The translations under genes and the position numbers were made by a program. Source: Saturnia japonica (lineage: Eukaryota > Arthropoda > Insecta > Lepidoptera > Saturniidae). From it: a stretch of DNA of 64,000 nt. The stretch spans positions 2,480,001 through 2,544,000 of the forward strand of contig CM065318.1 in NCBI GenBank assembly GCA_033032175.1. Direction: 5' to 3'. Positions within the stretch are counted from its first letter, which is position 1, and each line of letters starts with the position of its first letter. Below, one piece after another: positions 1 through 12,165 of this stretch. Under the pieces are notes generated by a model. The model was not told where the DNA came from, did no database searches, and was given only the letters and a program-made list of their open reading frames with translations.

Positions 1-1
1 G

Positions 2-475
2 GGAGCTGGTGCTGGTGCAGGCGGTTACTCAGCTGGCGGCAACGGTGGATATTCTTCGGGTGGACCCGCAGCTGGTGGTTTCGGAGCTGGCGGTTCTGGA
101 GCGGGTGGTTTCGGTGCTGGTGGTTCTGGAGCGGGTGGTTTCGGTGCTGGCGGTTCTGGAGCGGGTGGATTCGGTGGACGGGGATCCGGAGCGGGTGGTT
201 TCGGCGCTGGCGGCTCTGGAGCGGGTGGTTTCGGCGCTGGCGGCTCTGGAGCGGGCGGCTCTGGAGCGGGTGGTTTCGGTGCCGGTGGTTCTGGTGCTAA
301 TGGTTTTGGAGCCGGTGGTTCTGGTGCTGGTGGTGCTGGAGGAGCTGGTGGTTTTGGAAGCCGTGGTTCGTCCGGATTTGGCGGTGCCGCTTCACGCCAA
401 TACCTGGCTCCCAACGCCGGGTCACGCGGCTCTGGTTCGGGCAACTTCAACGCCCAAACCGGTTACCAATATTAA
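2..475 (+). CDS. Glycine-rich cuticular protein, last exon (5' part outside window)
   Basis: The frame starting at base 2 is open for 157 codons to TAA at 473-475. It has no Met, so it is the 3' part of a gene that begins left of the window. The product is almost all Gly, Ala, Ser and Phe in about 10-residue [10 protein letters not shown] blocks, then a non-repetitive tail with ASRQYLAP and a final TGYQY. The same tail type (TSRQYLTP ... ETGYHY) ends the gene at 19248-21772. This resembles lepidopteran pupal cuticle protein 36 / CPG proteins, secreted structural proteins of the exocuticle. The family name is from recognition, not a search. Other long open frames over these bases are low-complexity shadows. 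The nearest AATAAA is at 1203-1208, rather far for its poly(A) signal. Confidence 0.85.
   Translation, partial: GAGAGAGGYSAGGNGGYSSGGPAAGGFGAGGSGAGGFGAGGSGAGGFGAGGSGAGGFGGRGSGAGGFGAGGSGAGGFGAGGSGAGGSGAGGFGAGGSGANGFGAGGSGAGGAGGAGGFGSRGSSGFGGAASRQYLAPNAGSRGSGSGNFNAQTGYQY
61..345 (+). repeat. Coding minisatellite, about 30-bp units ([10 protein letters not shown])
   Basis: Within the glycine-rich exon a roughly 30-bp unit encoding [10 protein letters not shown] is repeated about eight times, with some shortened units (around 240-275) and one variant reading FGGRGSG near 170-190. It stays in frame throughout. Such arrays change length by unequal exchange. Confidence 0.7.
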
Positions 476-1714
476 GATTTTTAAATTTACTGATAATGAT
501 AGAGGACGCGATGATCACACTTAGCAAATTCTCGTTGATCTTCATAACGTAGAATTTTAAATGCGCTTTTGGATCTTTATAAAATTGACGATATTTAATT
601 GTAACGAATGAAGGGATACGGTACGTTTTGGAAATATCAAAATGTTCTACTAAATCTCTTGTAAAAGATGGTTTATTTGCAAAGTGACTGAAATTTTCAT
701 GTAATTCTACTGTAATTTTGTTTCCAAATTATTTATTTTCAACCTTTTTTTTTACTTTACCTTCGTATTATAAACCTTACACAATAACTTTATCATTATC
801 ATTAGACTGATGAACGATAACTTCATTGTATATGGACCGATCATTTTTATATTTATAATTTTGTTGTAAATTAATTTTCTGTTTTTCTTCTTTCATTCTC
901 ATTTTTAATGTGATCTCAGACTTGTCTTCTTTCGAAAAAACCTTTTACTCTTGTCTCATGCGATATTAGTTTGTAAGTTTTTTTATGTATACAGACAGAT
1001 ACATCTATGCAAATGGACAGTAGTAGTGTGTAAGATGAAAAAATGTTTAAAAAAAATGTACAATTAGTTCTTAAGGATTGTAAATACGAAACCACTCAAC
1101 GAATATACGACTTAATGCAAAAAATATATTTTATTTCTTTAAATCAGTGCCTATGGTATATATAATAATTTTATTGCATTTACATAAAGATTTATTAGCG
1201 TAAATAAATAAAAGAAATAATTAAAAATGCAAAAACACTTTATATGTTGAAAATAATACCTATGATTATTTTTTTTCATTAATACGGCATAAAAAATGAT
1301 TTCAAAATATTTTTGAATCTAAGTAAAAAGTACGCCATAAAAACGATGCATTATGATCCCGTGACGTCGTCATTCATTTTATAGGAAATGTTGTATAACA
1401 GTTACAAGTTTGATAACTAACGTAAGAGTCTACCATTCATATTTCCTGAATGTCACGTGACGTCATGTTTTCTAATCGGCATCTCAAACCACATGGGTCA
1501 CAGACAGACAATATTAATTTTCCAAAGGAACAATTAAATAAATAAATAATTACTTTTTCCAAATTTGTATTTTTAGGCATTTTATCTATAGACCAATATT
1601 ACTAAATAATTTACTTTAATGTTTAAACTTACAGGCATGAACTTACGGTTTATTAAATTCAAAAGAGTTCCCATATTCAATACTCAAGGCGTCAGCTATT
1701 AACATAGTACAACT
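476..1714. other. 3' flank, no gene recognised
   Basis: A+T-rich sequence after the stop codon at 475. It presumably includes the 3' UTR of the glycine-rich gene. I see no open frame of note, RNA gene or clear transposon termini. Confidence 0.4.
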
Positions 1715-1925
1715 AACATGGCAGCAGTTTTTTACACCCGGGAAACCACCGTTCCCTCCGCAGCGGACGGGCGGCTAACTTCTGTCCTGCACACCCACAG
1801 CCGCGACCTCCCTCTCCCGTTGCAACACAAGCCTAGGTCCGTTCCTTGTTGTGAAACCCTTGAGTCTGGCAGCCGCCCGCGCGATACAGGTGACACTGCA
1901 CTTGCAGTCATTTAGCTACCCACAC
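1715..1925. repeat. GC-rich dispersed repeat (copy also at 13085-13305)
   Basis: This block is much more GC-rich than its surroundings. It shares phrases with 13085-13305: a run around 'acacccg', then 'cggttaacttc'-like and 'gcctaggtc/gcctcggtc' segments, and 'gcgcgatacag' near the end. The paired copies show it is interspersed, probably a retroelement fragment. The short open frame inside it is not treated as a gene. Confidence 0.5.
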
Positions 1926-2148
1926 ATCAACACATAATATGTACATACATACGTGCACACCAAATAGGTAGAAAGGTTAAAAAACAACAACAACAGTTTC
2001 TTGTTTAATGCTATAATAATGTGCGGGTTATTCGCACGGATTACCTATCGATATAATAAAGCTTACGAGATCGTTTCTTTAAACGTGCAAATCTTTGAAA
2101 CTACAATGCAAAAAATATTTTTACATTTTAAAGCCTATACTAGCTGAC

Positions 2149-2215
2149 CCGTGCAACTTCGTCTGCGTCACATAAGAGAGAGAGAGAGAGCGTTAGAGAG
2201 AGTGGGACGTAGGCA
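2149..2215 (-). mobile_element. Helitron-like family A terminus
   Basis: It starts CTAGCTGACCCGTGCAACTTC after an A, the same terminus as the copies at 23072 and 60829. Read on the minus strand it ends ...GTCAGCTAG before T. A GA microsatellite (about 2175-2190) follows. The other terminus is not seen nearby, so the copy is truncated or rearranged. Confidence 0.5.
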
Positions 2216-2454
2216 GGGACAAATAACAATACAGCACCAGCTAACAATCAATCATTACCCTTTGGTATCCTTTGATATTATTATATTAGCAATAAATTTA
2301 CGAGATGAAAAATTGGTATTATAATTCTTTCAGTAGAGCTTATTTCCGCGAACAATCCAGATGTAGAATTAACTCCCTGCTGAGATTTTCCTAGGGCACT
2401 ACAGTATGGGATTCTTCAAAAGGGGAGTTAAAACAGATTTTTAAAACGTATCGG

Positions 2455-2690
2455 CATTTTTTTTTCGATCTGCCCTTACTGTTACCCTGAAGGGCCTATC
2501 CGAAAACAGAGCCGCTGATGGCTTTTACAACTTTATAGGGATTGGGGGCGAGCGCGTAGGGCACTTAGCCGCGAAAGCATGGGCAATATCCGCGCAAGGG
2601 TGTCAAAGTGGCCGGACCTCGGCTTGGACTGTTGCCGCGATTGCAATGAGGTCGCAATCTGTCTAATTCCCTATCCGTAAAATTAGAACT
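2455..2690. repeat. GC-rich dispersed repeat fragment
   Basis: A short GC-rich island whose first part (ctgcccttactgttaccctg and the following 'agggcctat') is recognisably shared with 60740-60800. I cannot assign it to a named class. Confidence 0.35.
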
Positions 2691-3083
2691 AAACTAACAT
2701 ATACATATATACATACCCCTACATCCTGGAAGGAAGGAAGGAACATGTGTATATGTATTTAGTGACCTAAAATATGGTCTACACTAACTAGCGTAAAAAG
2801 AAAAGAAAAAGGTTCCTTACAGAACCTATGTATCTATGTGAAGGTCGGCAACGCGCATTTCTATAGGTTTATTAAGGTTTATTTTATTTTTATTTTGGGA
2901 CACCAACAAACATAGTATTATTAGGAGTAATAATTAAATTAAAACTATTTGAAACTTAAAAAAGAGTAACATATTAATATGTTTCTTCAGAGTTAAATGT
3001 ACTGATATTATATTCTAATATTATTTTTCATATTCCTTATTTTATTAGAAAAGTTATCTAAAGTGTTGTGTAATTTATTATAT

Positions 3084-3305
3084 ACCATACCATCACGCCT
3101 CTATTCTCCGAACGGTTAGGCAGAGGTGTACTTAATGTACACCCACAATTCGCCGAGTATGTTTTATGTCCCATGTAATAGGGGGCGAGCCTATTGCCAT
3201 TAATCGGGCACGAAACCAAACTCCGAGCTGTTACTGAAAATTTCATAGGAAAAACGCAATAACACTTTCCTCAAGCTGGGATTCGAAGTCAGGGCCTCGC
3301 TCATA
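3084..3305 (-). mobile_element. tRNA-derived SINE, family 2
   Basis: On the minus strand it has a degenerate Pol III B box (gattcgaa region near 3280), followed by the body that includes the reverse complement of 'ggcgagcctattgccattaat' at 3183-3205. Family members are at 4735-4985 (+), 24338-24550 (-), 43133-43285 (-) and 53878-54010 (-). Confidence 0.6.
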
Positions 3306-4410
3306 GCATTATATGTCTTAGAATATATATCTTATTTATTATAGGTTACGGTGATTGCTTACCATCAGGCGGTTGTAGGCTTGCGTGCTACCACCGTGGT
3401 ATACAAAATTATAGTACTAATTACTGTGTAATAAACGCGTACGCAGCGGCAAGGTAGTGCTATATAATAACCATGATTTTAATTACCTTGCAAGTTGGTA
3501 TATCTAAGTAATATTTAATGGAGACGGTTTTTATGCTATACTCGATAGGGGCTGTGGTCGAGTTAACTAGTGGAACGGGCAGAACAACTCCTGCGAGGCG
3601 AGCTAGTTTATTAAAGAAGTAAAAGTTTGTACGTTTTTACGAAGTAATCTCTAGATATATAGATCATGTTCTAACAAATCTATTACTAGTTGATTAAAAA
3701 CTGTTTTGTTATTTTTCTCTTGTTCTTATGCGTACAAAACCGCGGCCTGCAATAGTATAAAGATAAATATATATTAAAAAAAAATTAACAGTTAAATATG
3801 TACTACCATATTATATGTATATGTACTATATGTAAAACAAGTATATATTAATATATTTAAAAACATTCACATTAACATCAACAGATGGCGTTAAATCATA
3901 ATCAAAAACAAATAATATCCATTAAAATAATTTTAATACTAATAATCGATAAAACATATCTCACCAAGTATGTATTAAGCGTAATAATTTAAATTTTGAT
4001 AGGATTTAGTGACAATGAAACGCATTATTTTCTTTACTTTAGTTCCTATGTTTTCCGCTAGTGGCGCAACTAGTAGCTTTAATAATAAAAGTTAAAAAAT
4101 ATGTCGTAAACACCATACTATAAGTTCAAATCATACTTTTTTGTAATTTAATTATTTATGTATTATGTTCATTTCAATATGAAACTGAAATATTATATTT
4201 AAGATACATAAAACAATTTAAATCGATATTAAGTAAAATTTTAAAACAATAAACGTTAAATAAAAACGTAGGGACTTGCTTTTGAGAGCTAAAAATTGTA
4301 GAATTGATCTATTCTTGGAATGCATAGACAGTCGTAAGCATGTTTAAAGCCTGTTCTCGAATTCACTTTCAATTGTTTTAGGTCATGATAATAGGCATAC
4401 ACTTTTGAAA

Positions 4411-4720
4411 CAATGGTGGCTTAGTTGGTAGCGTGTACACACTCCGCGTCGATCGACGTGAGTTCGAACCAATGAACCTGAGCTTTCAGTGAAGGAAAAC
4501 ATCGTGATGAAACTATAGAATGGAGGTAGAGTCATTTCTAATGCCCACCTGGTTAGCTACCACCCTCAAGTTGAGAATCTGCCGCCAAGCATCAGTAGGT
4601 GTGTTCCGGCAGCTGCACTTGAGAGCCAGTCTTCCACTAGACTTAACGTGCTACCATCTTGGGCCACATCGTCACTTACGATCAGGTGAGATTGTAGCGA
4701 CAACGCTAAACCTATAACTG
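4411..4720 (+). mobile_element. tRNA-derived SINE, family 1
   Basis: The head reads ATGGTGGCTTAGTTGGTAGCG (A-box-like), then GTGAGTTCGAACC (B-box-like), then a body with 'gaaggaaaacatcgtgatg' and 'ctaccaccctcaagttgag'. Reverse-strand copies sit at 34580-34795, 38217-38443, 44869-45118 and 52530-52834, and a forward copy at 36486-36735. Intact A and B boxes make this the best copy in the window for the family head. Confidence 0.7.
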
Positions 4721-4734
4721 CCTTATTAAAACTG

Positions 4735-4985
4735 CTCATTAGCCTAGTTGTCTTAAACGGGACTGCTATGCTCGAGGTTCTGGGTGCGATTCCCAGATCG
4801 AGCAAAGTGCTATTGGGGTTTTCTATAAAATTCCCAGTAGCAGCTTGGAGTTTGGGTTTGTGCCTGATTAATGACAATAGGCTCGCCCCTATTACATGAG
4901 ACCTAAAGCATACACGGCAAACTGTGGGTGTACATTACTACACCTTTATCTAACCCCTTGAGGAATACAGGCGTTACGGTATGTG
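4735..4985 (+). mobile_element. tRNA-derived SINE, family 2
   Basis: Forward copy lying directly behind the family 1 SINE. It has an A-box-like 'tagcctagttgtctt' and a B-box-like 'ggttctgggtgcgattccc', then 'gagcaaagtgctattgggg' and the 'aataggctcgcccctatta' body. The head-to-tail arrangement suggests one inserted next to the other. Confidence 0.65.
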
Positions 4986-5877
4986 TATCTTTATATTAAT
5001 AATATAAATTTAAAAGAAATACAGTATACCATTTGTTAATATAGTTTTGAAAACAATTTCATCGTTTTATAAATTTTCATCTTAATTCCTAATTTCATTA
5101 CCTCGCTTTTTGTTGTCAGCAATAGTAAAAAAAAATCGGACCTCCCCCTGTAAATGTATAAAAATGGTTCGTAGAAAATCACAGGATATCATTTGACTGT
5201 AAGTATAAAATGAATGTCTGGTATGTAGGTTGGTATCACAGAATTCTGACAGACCCGATCTCGGATGCTTCCAGAATATTGTGTACTCTAGCCCTTTTAA
5301 GTTCTCTTTTTAACCAATTAAGTCTTCTTCTCGAGAACTTGATAAACTCTTATTTATAATATTTTTTTCCTTATAGTTCTGGTTGGTAAGTACTAAGCAG
5401 TAAGGTCTAAGTTATGATGGGAATGGCATATCCTTGGCGATAAAACTGTCGAAATAAAATTAACATTTAAAAAAAATCGACACAAATAACCTATTAATTG
5501 GTACCATTTCAATGAGATATAGTGGTGTTTATGGCATTACTGGCGTCCATAGGCTACGATAGCCGTTTACCATCAGGCGAGCTTATTACATTACTTGTAT
5601 AAAAAAATGCACGACGGTGAGGATACTGCAATTGAAGTAACAGAATAATCATTTAGGAGTCGATCAGACCTGTGGAAGATGCTCACATCCATTTATAAAC
5701 TAGTAAACAGCTGATAATCTTCAAATTACTGAACAGATTTTCTTGAATCATAGCTTAAAACCACCTCAGTTAAGTCACCTTTCAAACAACAAAAACTAAA
5801 TCATAATCGGTTCAGTCGTTTTGTAACTACGCTGCCACAGACGTGCATGTTAAACTTATGGTTATGTCAGGGGATAC

Positions 5878-6232
5878 AGTCGCGTTTTCATTATACGAGT
5901 AAACTCTGATTCGTACTCGGATCGGAAGCTACTCGTACCGTGAAAATACATGATCCGATCGTACTAGGACATCGGCATTCGACCAGCGTGAACTCGGTCG
6001 CTGTTCTATTTTTACGAGCTCGCTCGGATTGTTGTATGAAAACAAAATGGCGTCAGCTGAGAAAAAAGTGGAAAGGAATGTCACACTGTGAAGATTTTGC
6101 AAGGAGACAAATGGATAATCGGATGCTTAATAAACTCGTAACGTGTAAACCAGATTCCGAGTGAACTCCTATGCGATCTAGATCGTTAGAGCACATTCGG
6201 TCCGAGTGTACTCGTATAATGAAAACGCGGCT
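5878..6232. mobile_element. MITE with matching terminal inverted repeats, 355 bp
   Basis: The left end AGTCGCGTTTTCATTATACG and the reverse complement of the right end AGCCGCGTTTTCATTATACG differ at one position in 20, and the match continues for several bases. Inside is no transposase, only a short basic open stretch (KTKWRQLRKKWK). Flanks are 'tac' and 'taa', compatible with a decayed 3-bp TWA duplication of the PIF/Harbinger type, but that assignment is inference. Confidence 0.65.
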
Positions 6233-6239
6233 TAAAGAA

Positions 6240-8300
6240 TATAAAAAAATAAAATCCTGAAATTTAAAAAATCCTTTCGGCAATATTTAATGTCGGGTCA
6301 AGCCAAATGAGATTATCAATCTTACATAGTACGTGGTTAATCTATCTAGAATACGATGAGTATGGAAATTATCTATATAAAATCTGACATAATATGCTAA
6401 TATTATTTTCCAGTTTCGTTCTATTTTCCCTAACTAGGTCATATTATCACAGAACAGAGACCATAGAAGACTATCAATTTCGCAAATCCACTTACGAATG
6501 AGCATGCGTCATGTGATACCATCTTAATCCAGGGTTGCATTCTATTATTTTATTGAGGGGTCAAAAGTAAATGTTGTTTTATTGTTTCATATGATCGTTA
6601 ACATTTATTTAAATGAAATGATTGAAGTTTGCCGTTGTGCCCGCATCACGCAAAAACTACGAGATAGATTTTGATATTTTTTTATTGTTTTATTCCTTAG
6701 ATACTTGGTCCTATCCAAATTTTTCACGACATCTTCATTTAATAAATAGTTATTAACTTTACAGAAACAACGATTTTTTACGATGTTGTACCTTGCCGTG
6801 GAGAATGGGTATTATAATTTTAAGAAGTCGCGAGTAGTTGTTAGTACATATGGTCACTTCTTTCCTTGTATTTTTAATTAATTTAGTACGTCATACTTTT
6901 GGGAAATTACATCAATTATGCTTTAAAATTATCCATATAAAATTCAAATTGAGAACATTGGCAGCTGTAACACAGCTTACAATTAGTGTTTTTTTAGCTT
7001 CTATCTTCTGATACTTAACATTAACCGATTATTTTGATAATATTGAGTTTTCACGTTAAATACGTACTAGATTTTATGAGTAAATAGAATACTTATGTAC
7101 ATTTATAAATGTCAATCATTTATGGTCGATAGATGTTTGTATAAATATTATTAATGTATAGTATTATTTATGTAATTGTTTATTCTGATATATTACTAAG
7201 ATAATATAAAAGAATTAAGAGCATGACAATGTTAAAAATATATTAAATTAATACCCGAAGCTCATCGCGTCCATGACCCGAAGTAATTGTTGCTGATCGG
7301 TATTTCTCATTTTTTAATTTCCATTTTAACATAAAAAGCATAATTATTTGTATAGTCAAATATTCGTTTACTTCGATTTAGATATTGCACTTCTTAAATA
7401 TAAATTCTCTATAATAAACGCTTTATTTATAAACAAAAACTCGATTGCGTAGACATTTAAAAATATCTTGATTATCTATTGCAATAAAATTTTGTATTAG
7501 TAAAAAAAAATCATATGTATGAGCTATTTTTATTTAGACATCGTCATAACTTTTTATCTGTATTATTTGCTTAATAATTGCCCCCCATCCCGACCTATCA
7601 AAATACTCAGTACATGCCCGTCTAATACACTAGATCGTTTGTTTGATGCACGATTTAGTAATGCAATGGTTGTGGAACGATTCGTCTTCACAATATTGTG
7701 TTCTCATTCGTTATACCTAATTAGATGGATACGAAAAAAGCTTTTGCCAAGTACCGTGACCTCGAAAAGTACGTGATATTGATTCAATGTTATTTTATAA
7801 CAGCCAATTAGGACTTGAAAGAAATGTTTTTGTCGAAATTCTAGTTGCAAAATTATGATTACAATGATGCAGGAAAAAATATGCCATCACGAATATTATG
7901 CTATTACCGGTCGTTTGAATATCACATCCTTATTGTCATGAAGGGCGTTAGTAATTCTAAATATAGTTATAGAGTTATATTATCACTAAGTTGTGTTCGC
8001 AGCTTCTAATGCATCTTGTATTTTTATTTTTCTTCATATTGTTTTTAAACCACAATTAAAATAAAAAAATTACTTAATTTTATTTAGATCCTAAGAAGAC
8101 ACGGCATATGTTATGGAAGTTAAAAGACTACTACCGGGTTGGAAAACATCCCAGTCATCGAGAAGAGATGGCAAGAAACTCGATGAGCGTTTTTTTATTA
8201 TTTTTATTATTTTCAACTTACAAATAATATTTACACTTAAAATCAATATTAAAAATTTTGCGAATGGTTACGGAGAGAGTCACTTGTAGACATCACTATC
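6240..8300. other. Intergenic, nothing recognised
   Basis: A+T-rich sequence with only short chance open frames. I found no splice-bounded exon, RNA gene or transposon termini that I can support. Confidence 0.35.
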
Positions 8301-8301
8301 A

Positions 8302-8456
8302 TCTATATATTAATACGTGAATCAAAAACTTTCGGTACCTTTTAAAGCATATTGCGTGCACGGAAGACTGTGAGATTTGGCATGGTTAAAGGTTATATGG
8401 AGCAAGTGAGCAGAAAGCTAAAATTTATCTATAATAGGGCTTAGGGCGATTGCTAG
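8302..8456 (+). mobile_element. Helitron-like family B, internally deleted
   Basis: It starts TCTATATATTAATACGTGA after A and ends GGGCGATTGCTAG before T, with a shortened middle. Longer relatives of about 350 bp are at 17225-17578 (-) and 37475-37822 (+). TC start, CTAG end and A/T flanks match Helitron rules. No Rep/helicase coding is present, so it is non-autonomous. Confidence 0.6.
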
Positions 8457-9311
8457 TTCATATAATAATCCACCCTATAATAACACTATTACCTGACAAA
8501 AAAATATTACTGTTACTTAGTGGTACATGGATAGTGAAAATAATATTATAATTTACTTAAATAATTTATTCGTACTAAACAAAATAAAAGTTAAACAAAC
8601 TCACTATAGAGATGTTGACTACACAGTGGTAGTACTTACAGTGTCTTTTGTTGGAAAAAGTTGCACTTCTAGTTTACAAAATTTTATAAAAATCGATCAA
8701 GCCGTTCTGGAAAACAGCCAAAAAATAGTTAATGTCATATTCATGATTAGTTTCCCTTATAAACATATGAATATCAAGAAAGGAGACGGATATTTCTGGG
8801 CCCAGAATGTAATTAGTTAAATTTGGTTTATAAATTCGAATATATTTGTGTTTTTAAAATCGTACAATATCATTAAAATTCACAATCAACAAAATAAGTA
8901 AACTAATAACTTTAAAAGATAATAAACATAACCCTTTTTTAATATTAATCCTACTTCAAAACTAGTTTAATTGAAGTTTATTACATGACTTCGCTTTTAC
9001 GAAATATCCTAAATCTCTGCCTTTAGATTGCAAAAAATCCGCCTTTTTAAAGTTAGTGTTTGATAAAGCATTAGCTATTAATTTACACTGTTTTATATAT
9101 TTTTAATCTCTTTTAAATGTCTGTATGAAAGAGTATATCCGTCTCCTTTATTACATTCATATAGATAAAAATATTTTAGCGGCTGTAAAAATACGTATAA
9201 CATTTTTTTCTTATCAACCATAACATAGGCTTCCTCTCGATCTTTTTCTTCATCGTTAACAATCCAAAATTTTAACTGTATGCGAATTGCGAAAAATAAT
9301 TGGTTGATATA

Positions 9312-9395
9312 ATGCCGGGACTCGAACCGACGAACAATAGACAATAGGTAAATTGATTTTCCACCGGTCTACCCCATTAGACCGCCATGACTTAA
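9312..9395 (-). repeat. tRNA-like segment, probably a SINE head
   Basis: On the minus strand: 'ggtctaatggggtagaccgg' (A-box-like) then 'cgtcggttcgagtcccggc' (B-box-like). The T-arm pairing is imperfect and I could not fold a proper acceptor stem, so it is not called as a tRNA gene. Confidence 0.35.
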
Positions 9396-9634
9396 TGAAC
9401 ACATGGCGTGTCGACACATCGTAATTTAATTAGTCATATGGTTTTAGAAGAGCAGTTAAAAAAAATTAACTTCATGATTATTTTATTGGCTGCAAATAAA
9501 TGACACCTTTTTTAAAGCACTTACGACTAAATGTTTCTGAATTGAAACTCGTTAACTGTTAATTAAGTTTAATGTACTACGCTTTAAGTACTGTGCCAAA
9601 GGGGTATGCGCCAACTCGTGTATACCCAGACTTG

Positions 9635-9955
9635 ATTTAAAAAAAAAACAGGCAGTCAGAAGGACTGCTGACAGAAGTGAAAACTCAATTTTGAATTTTG
9701 AAATCAATTGTCTAAATTATTGCAGAGCATGTCTATGACGCGAAATCACAAGAGTTTACCCATAGAACACTCCAGTATATACAATGTATTAATGTACACA
9801 GGCCGCTATACTACACGTCGCTAGTCTGACGCAAGGGCAAGACGTCACGAGCATGTCGAGGTCATCGGTGACGCCAAGGTCACGCGAACCCATAAGTTTT
9901 TCTCCTACCAAAAATCGATCAACGTGACTAAAGAAGTTTTCACTTCAAAAATAAA
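9635..9955. repeat. Dispersed repeat bounded by GAAGTGAAAAC / GTTTTCACTTC
   Basis: It begins near 'acagaagtgaaaactc' and ends near 'aagaagttttcacttcaaaa', so the ends are inverted. A second copy is at 46345-46660 with 'acagaagtggaaaactt' and 'aaagaagttttcactttaaa'. Contains two nuclear-receptor-like half-sites (859-864 and 874-882 within 9800s). Confidence 0.45.
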
Positions 9956-10639
9956 ATTAAGGTGACAAACAAGTGTACGGCCTGCCTAATGGTAATCGGT
10001 TACAGTAAGCTATAGACGCTTGCGATGTAAGCCAATATATAAACAGACATGTCTATTTATACTAACAGAGTTCCGTTTCATATCGGAAATGTTCAAGGAT
10101 TCACGATAAAATCATAAAAGGATCGTTAAAACGATCTCGGATTGATAAAAAAATATGTATTTTAATTAATATCCCATCAAAGTTCAATTAAAACGGCATA
10201 GAGACCTGATGGGCATAGATGACGCAATAACAAACGTAATATACAACGTACAGAAGAATTATGTAAAATTTATTTTTGTTAGAAGCTTTGCTCGTATTAT
10301 CAAAGGTTAATAAATAATACAACTTCCTACGAGCCAAATTATTACTTTTCATGAGAGTAAATTTTTTTTTAATACTGTAATATCTGTTTATGGTATTACT
10401 GATTTTTTTATACAACTAACGACCTTTTTGAATAATCTATCTAACCACTGGTTTTTTTATGTATGAACTAAGTATGAACTAGCTATCCGAAAGACGTTAT
10501 TGAAATGCGAAATACGTTATATATATATATGTATAATTAGTAACAAAAACATGCTCAAACCATCTAATTAACCCTTTCTCAATACTTGTGACTATATCTT
10601 TTTTTACACCACAAAGTTCTCTTGTTCTGAAATTTGAAA

Positions 10640-11160
10640 ATATATAAGTTATTTTAAAATTGTGATACCTCCTGATATATTCATTTAAATCGATTACTGT
10701 AAAGGGCAATTTTGAACAAAATTAAATACTTGTGATAAATAACGTATTTATTTCGATAAGGATTAACACCATGTATATAAAACACCTTCCAAATAATTTA
10801 TTATTATAGAACAAATATTATATTGAGTTAACCTTAAAAGATTGACATATGCTATCCCGGACATTTTTTAGAACTTTTTAAGAAAAACAATTCCATCACT
10901 CACAATTTTTGCGTAACTTTATCCATTCACTCAACGCTCGCAGTGGAAGCTCTCAAAATAAATAAAATTTAGCCGTTTTTCTAACGTTTTTCATTGATTC
11001 TCCGCTCCTATTGATCATAACGTGATGTTATGTAGCCTATTAGCCATCCTCGATAAATGGGCTATCCAACACTGAAACATTGTTTCCATTCGAACTAGTA
11101 GTTCCTCAGATTAGCGAGTTGAACCAAACAAACAAACTCTTCAGCTTTATAATATTAGTA
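10640..11160 (-). mobile_element. Helitron-like family A copy, one end missing
   Basis: This is collinear over more than 500 bases with 23241-23767, including 'cgataaggattaa', 'atttttgcgtaactttat' and the end 'ctttataatattagtata'. The CTAGCTGACCC terminus present at 23072 is missing here. Divergence is moderate, with many substitutions and small indels. Confidence 0.6.
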
Positions 11161-11710
11161 TATATATAATTAAAAGGCTATGGAGTTGTGCGATGACTAT
11201 TAGTGAAGATATGTCAAGCTGTAGCCAAGTATGTAAAGTTAAAACAACGATACACTACACGGGTTGATCGAATGAGTTTTCTTCGCCTAAAACCATGGGC
11301 TAAAGATAGTCGTATATAGATTTGTCGACGTCATGCCAGAATGGAATCCACTGACCATGATCCTAGGCTTACAATCAATCAATTATTATGCAGCGATGAT
11401 ATATAGAATTGTCAGTATAAATCATAGTGATTTATGATTAATATTGTTAGGCATATTGTTATAAGAACTTATATAATTTCTATTGTACTAAGATCTATTT
11501 AAAACATATTCAAATCAAAATTAAAAAATAGGCCCTAAGAAGGCATTTATGAACGTCAAAACACTACTACCGGTTCGAACAAACATCATAGTCATCGAGA
11601 AGAACCGGTAAGAAACTCGATCGGGTTTATATTTTTTTAATTATTTATTTATTCAACTATAAAAATAATATTTACAGTTTATAATCATATTAATGATTTA
11701 GTGAATGCAC

Positions 11711-11720
11711 AGAGAGAGAG

Positions 11721-11777
<57 letters not shown>
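11711..11777. repeat. (GA)n microsatellite, 67 bp
   Basis: A GA tract with one ACG interruption near the start. A pure purine strand of this length may form triplex DNA; nothing here shows a function. Confidence 0.9.
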
Positions 11778-11780
<3 letters not shown>

Positions 11781-11894
11781 CTTTCAGACATCACTATCAT
11801 TACTATCAATCACCCTGTTACCTGTTACCTATAACCTGTTTGAAGTTATGCAGATTTCTTGACAGTAGGTACTAATCTTAAGGCGTTGTTTCAT

Positions 11895-12165
11895 CTTTTT
11901 TATAATAGCTCGGCACATTGACGGTACTGTCCCTACAGAACAATCCAAACACAACGGTGACCACTAAGAAATCTAAATCCATCGGCGGTCACCTGCATAA
12001 ATATCTCTTCACGTTACGCTTAAAGGACCTTACGACATAAGAAGAAGGGAACACATTGGCCGGGAGAAGGTCCACAGCTTCATCGAAAGCACTTTATCTG
12101 TAGTGTCGATGACTGTATTACATTGAATCTGGCCAATATTCGACCACTTTCTGAGTTTAACGAAT
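11895..12165. repeat. Dispersed repeat family 3
   Basis: It contains 'ctcggcacattgacggtact', 'acacaacggtgaccac' and 'aaatccatcggcggtc', then 'atctcttcacgttacgctta'. Other copies: 26845-27180, 34395-34520, 38645-38760, 39090-39180 (reverse), 51570-51725, 53305-53480. The element class is unknown to me; short conserved open frames in it are not treated as genes. Confidence 0.55.

Noticed and set aside
25..450. Long Pro/Ala-rich open frame on the minus strand and a Val/Leu-rich one on the plus strand over the glycine-rich exon
   Set aside because: Both are shadows of the GC-rich glycine repeat. The frame from base 2 ends in the family-type tail TGYQY and has matching motifs with the second gene.
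8527..8820. 97-codon open frame
   Set aside because: A+T-driven composition, no domain, no splice or promoter context.
9312..9395. tRNA gene
   Set aside because: Has A- and B-box-like phrases, but the T arm and acceptor stem do not pair properly. More likely a SINE head.
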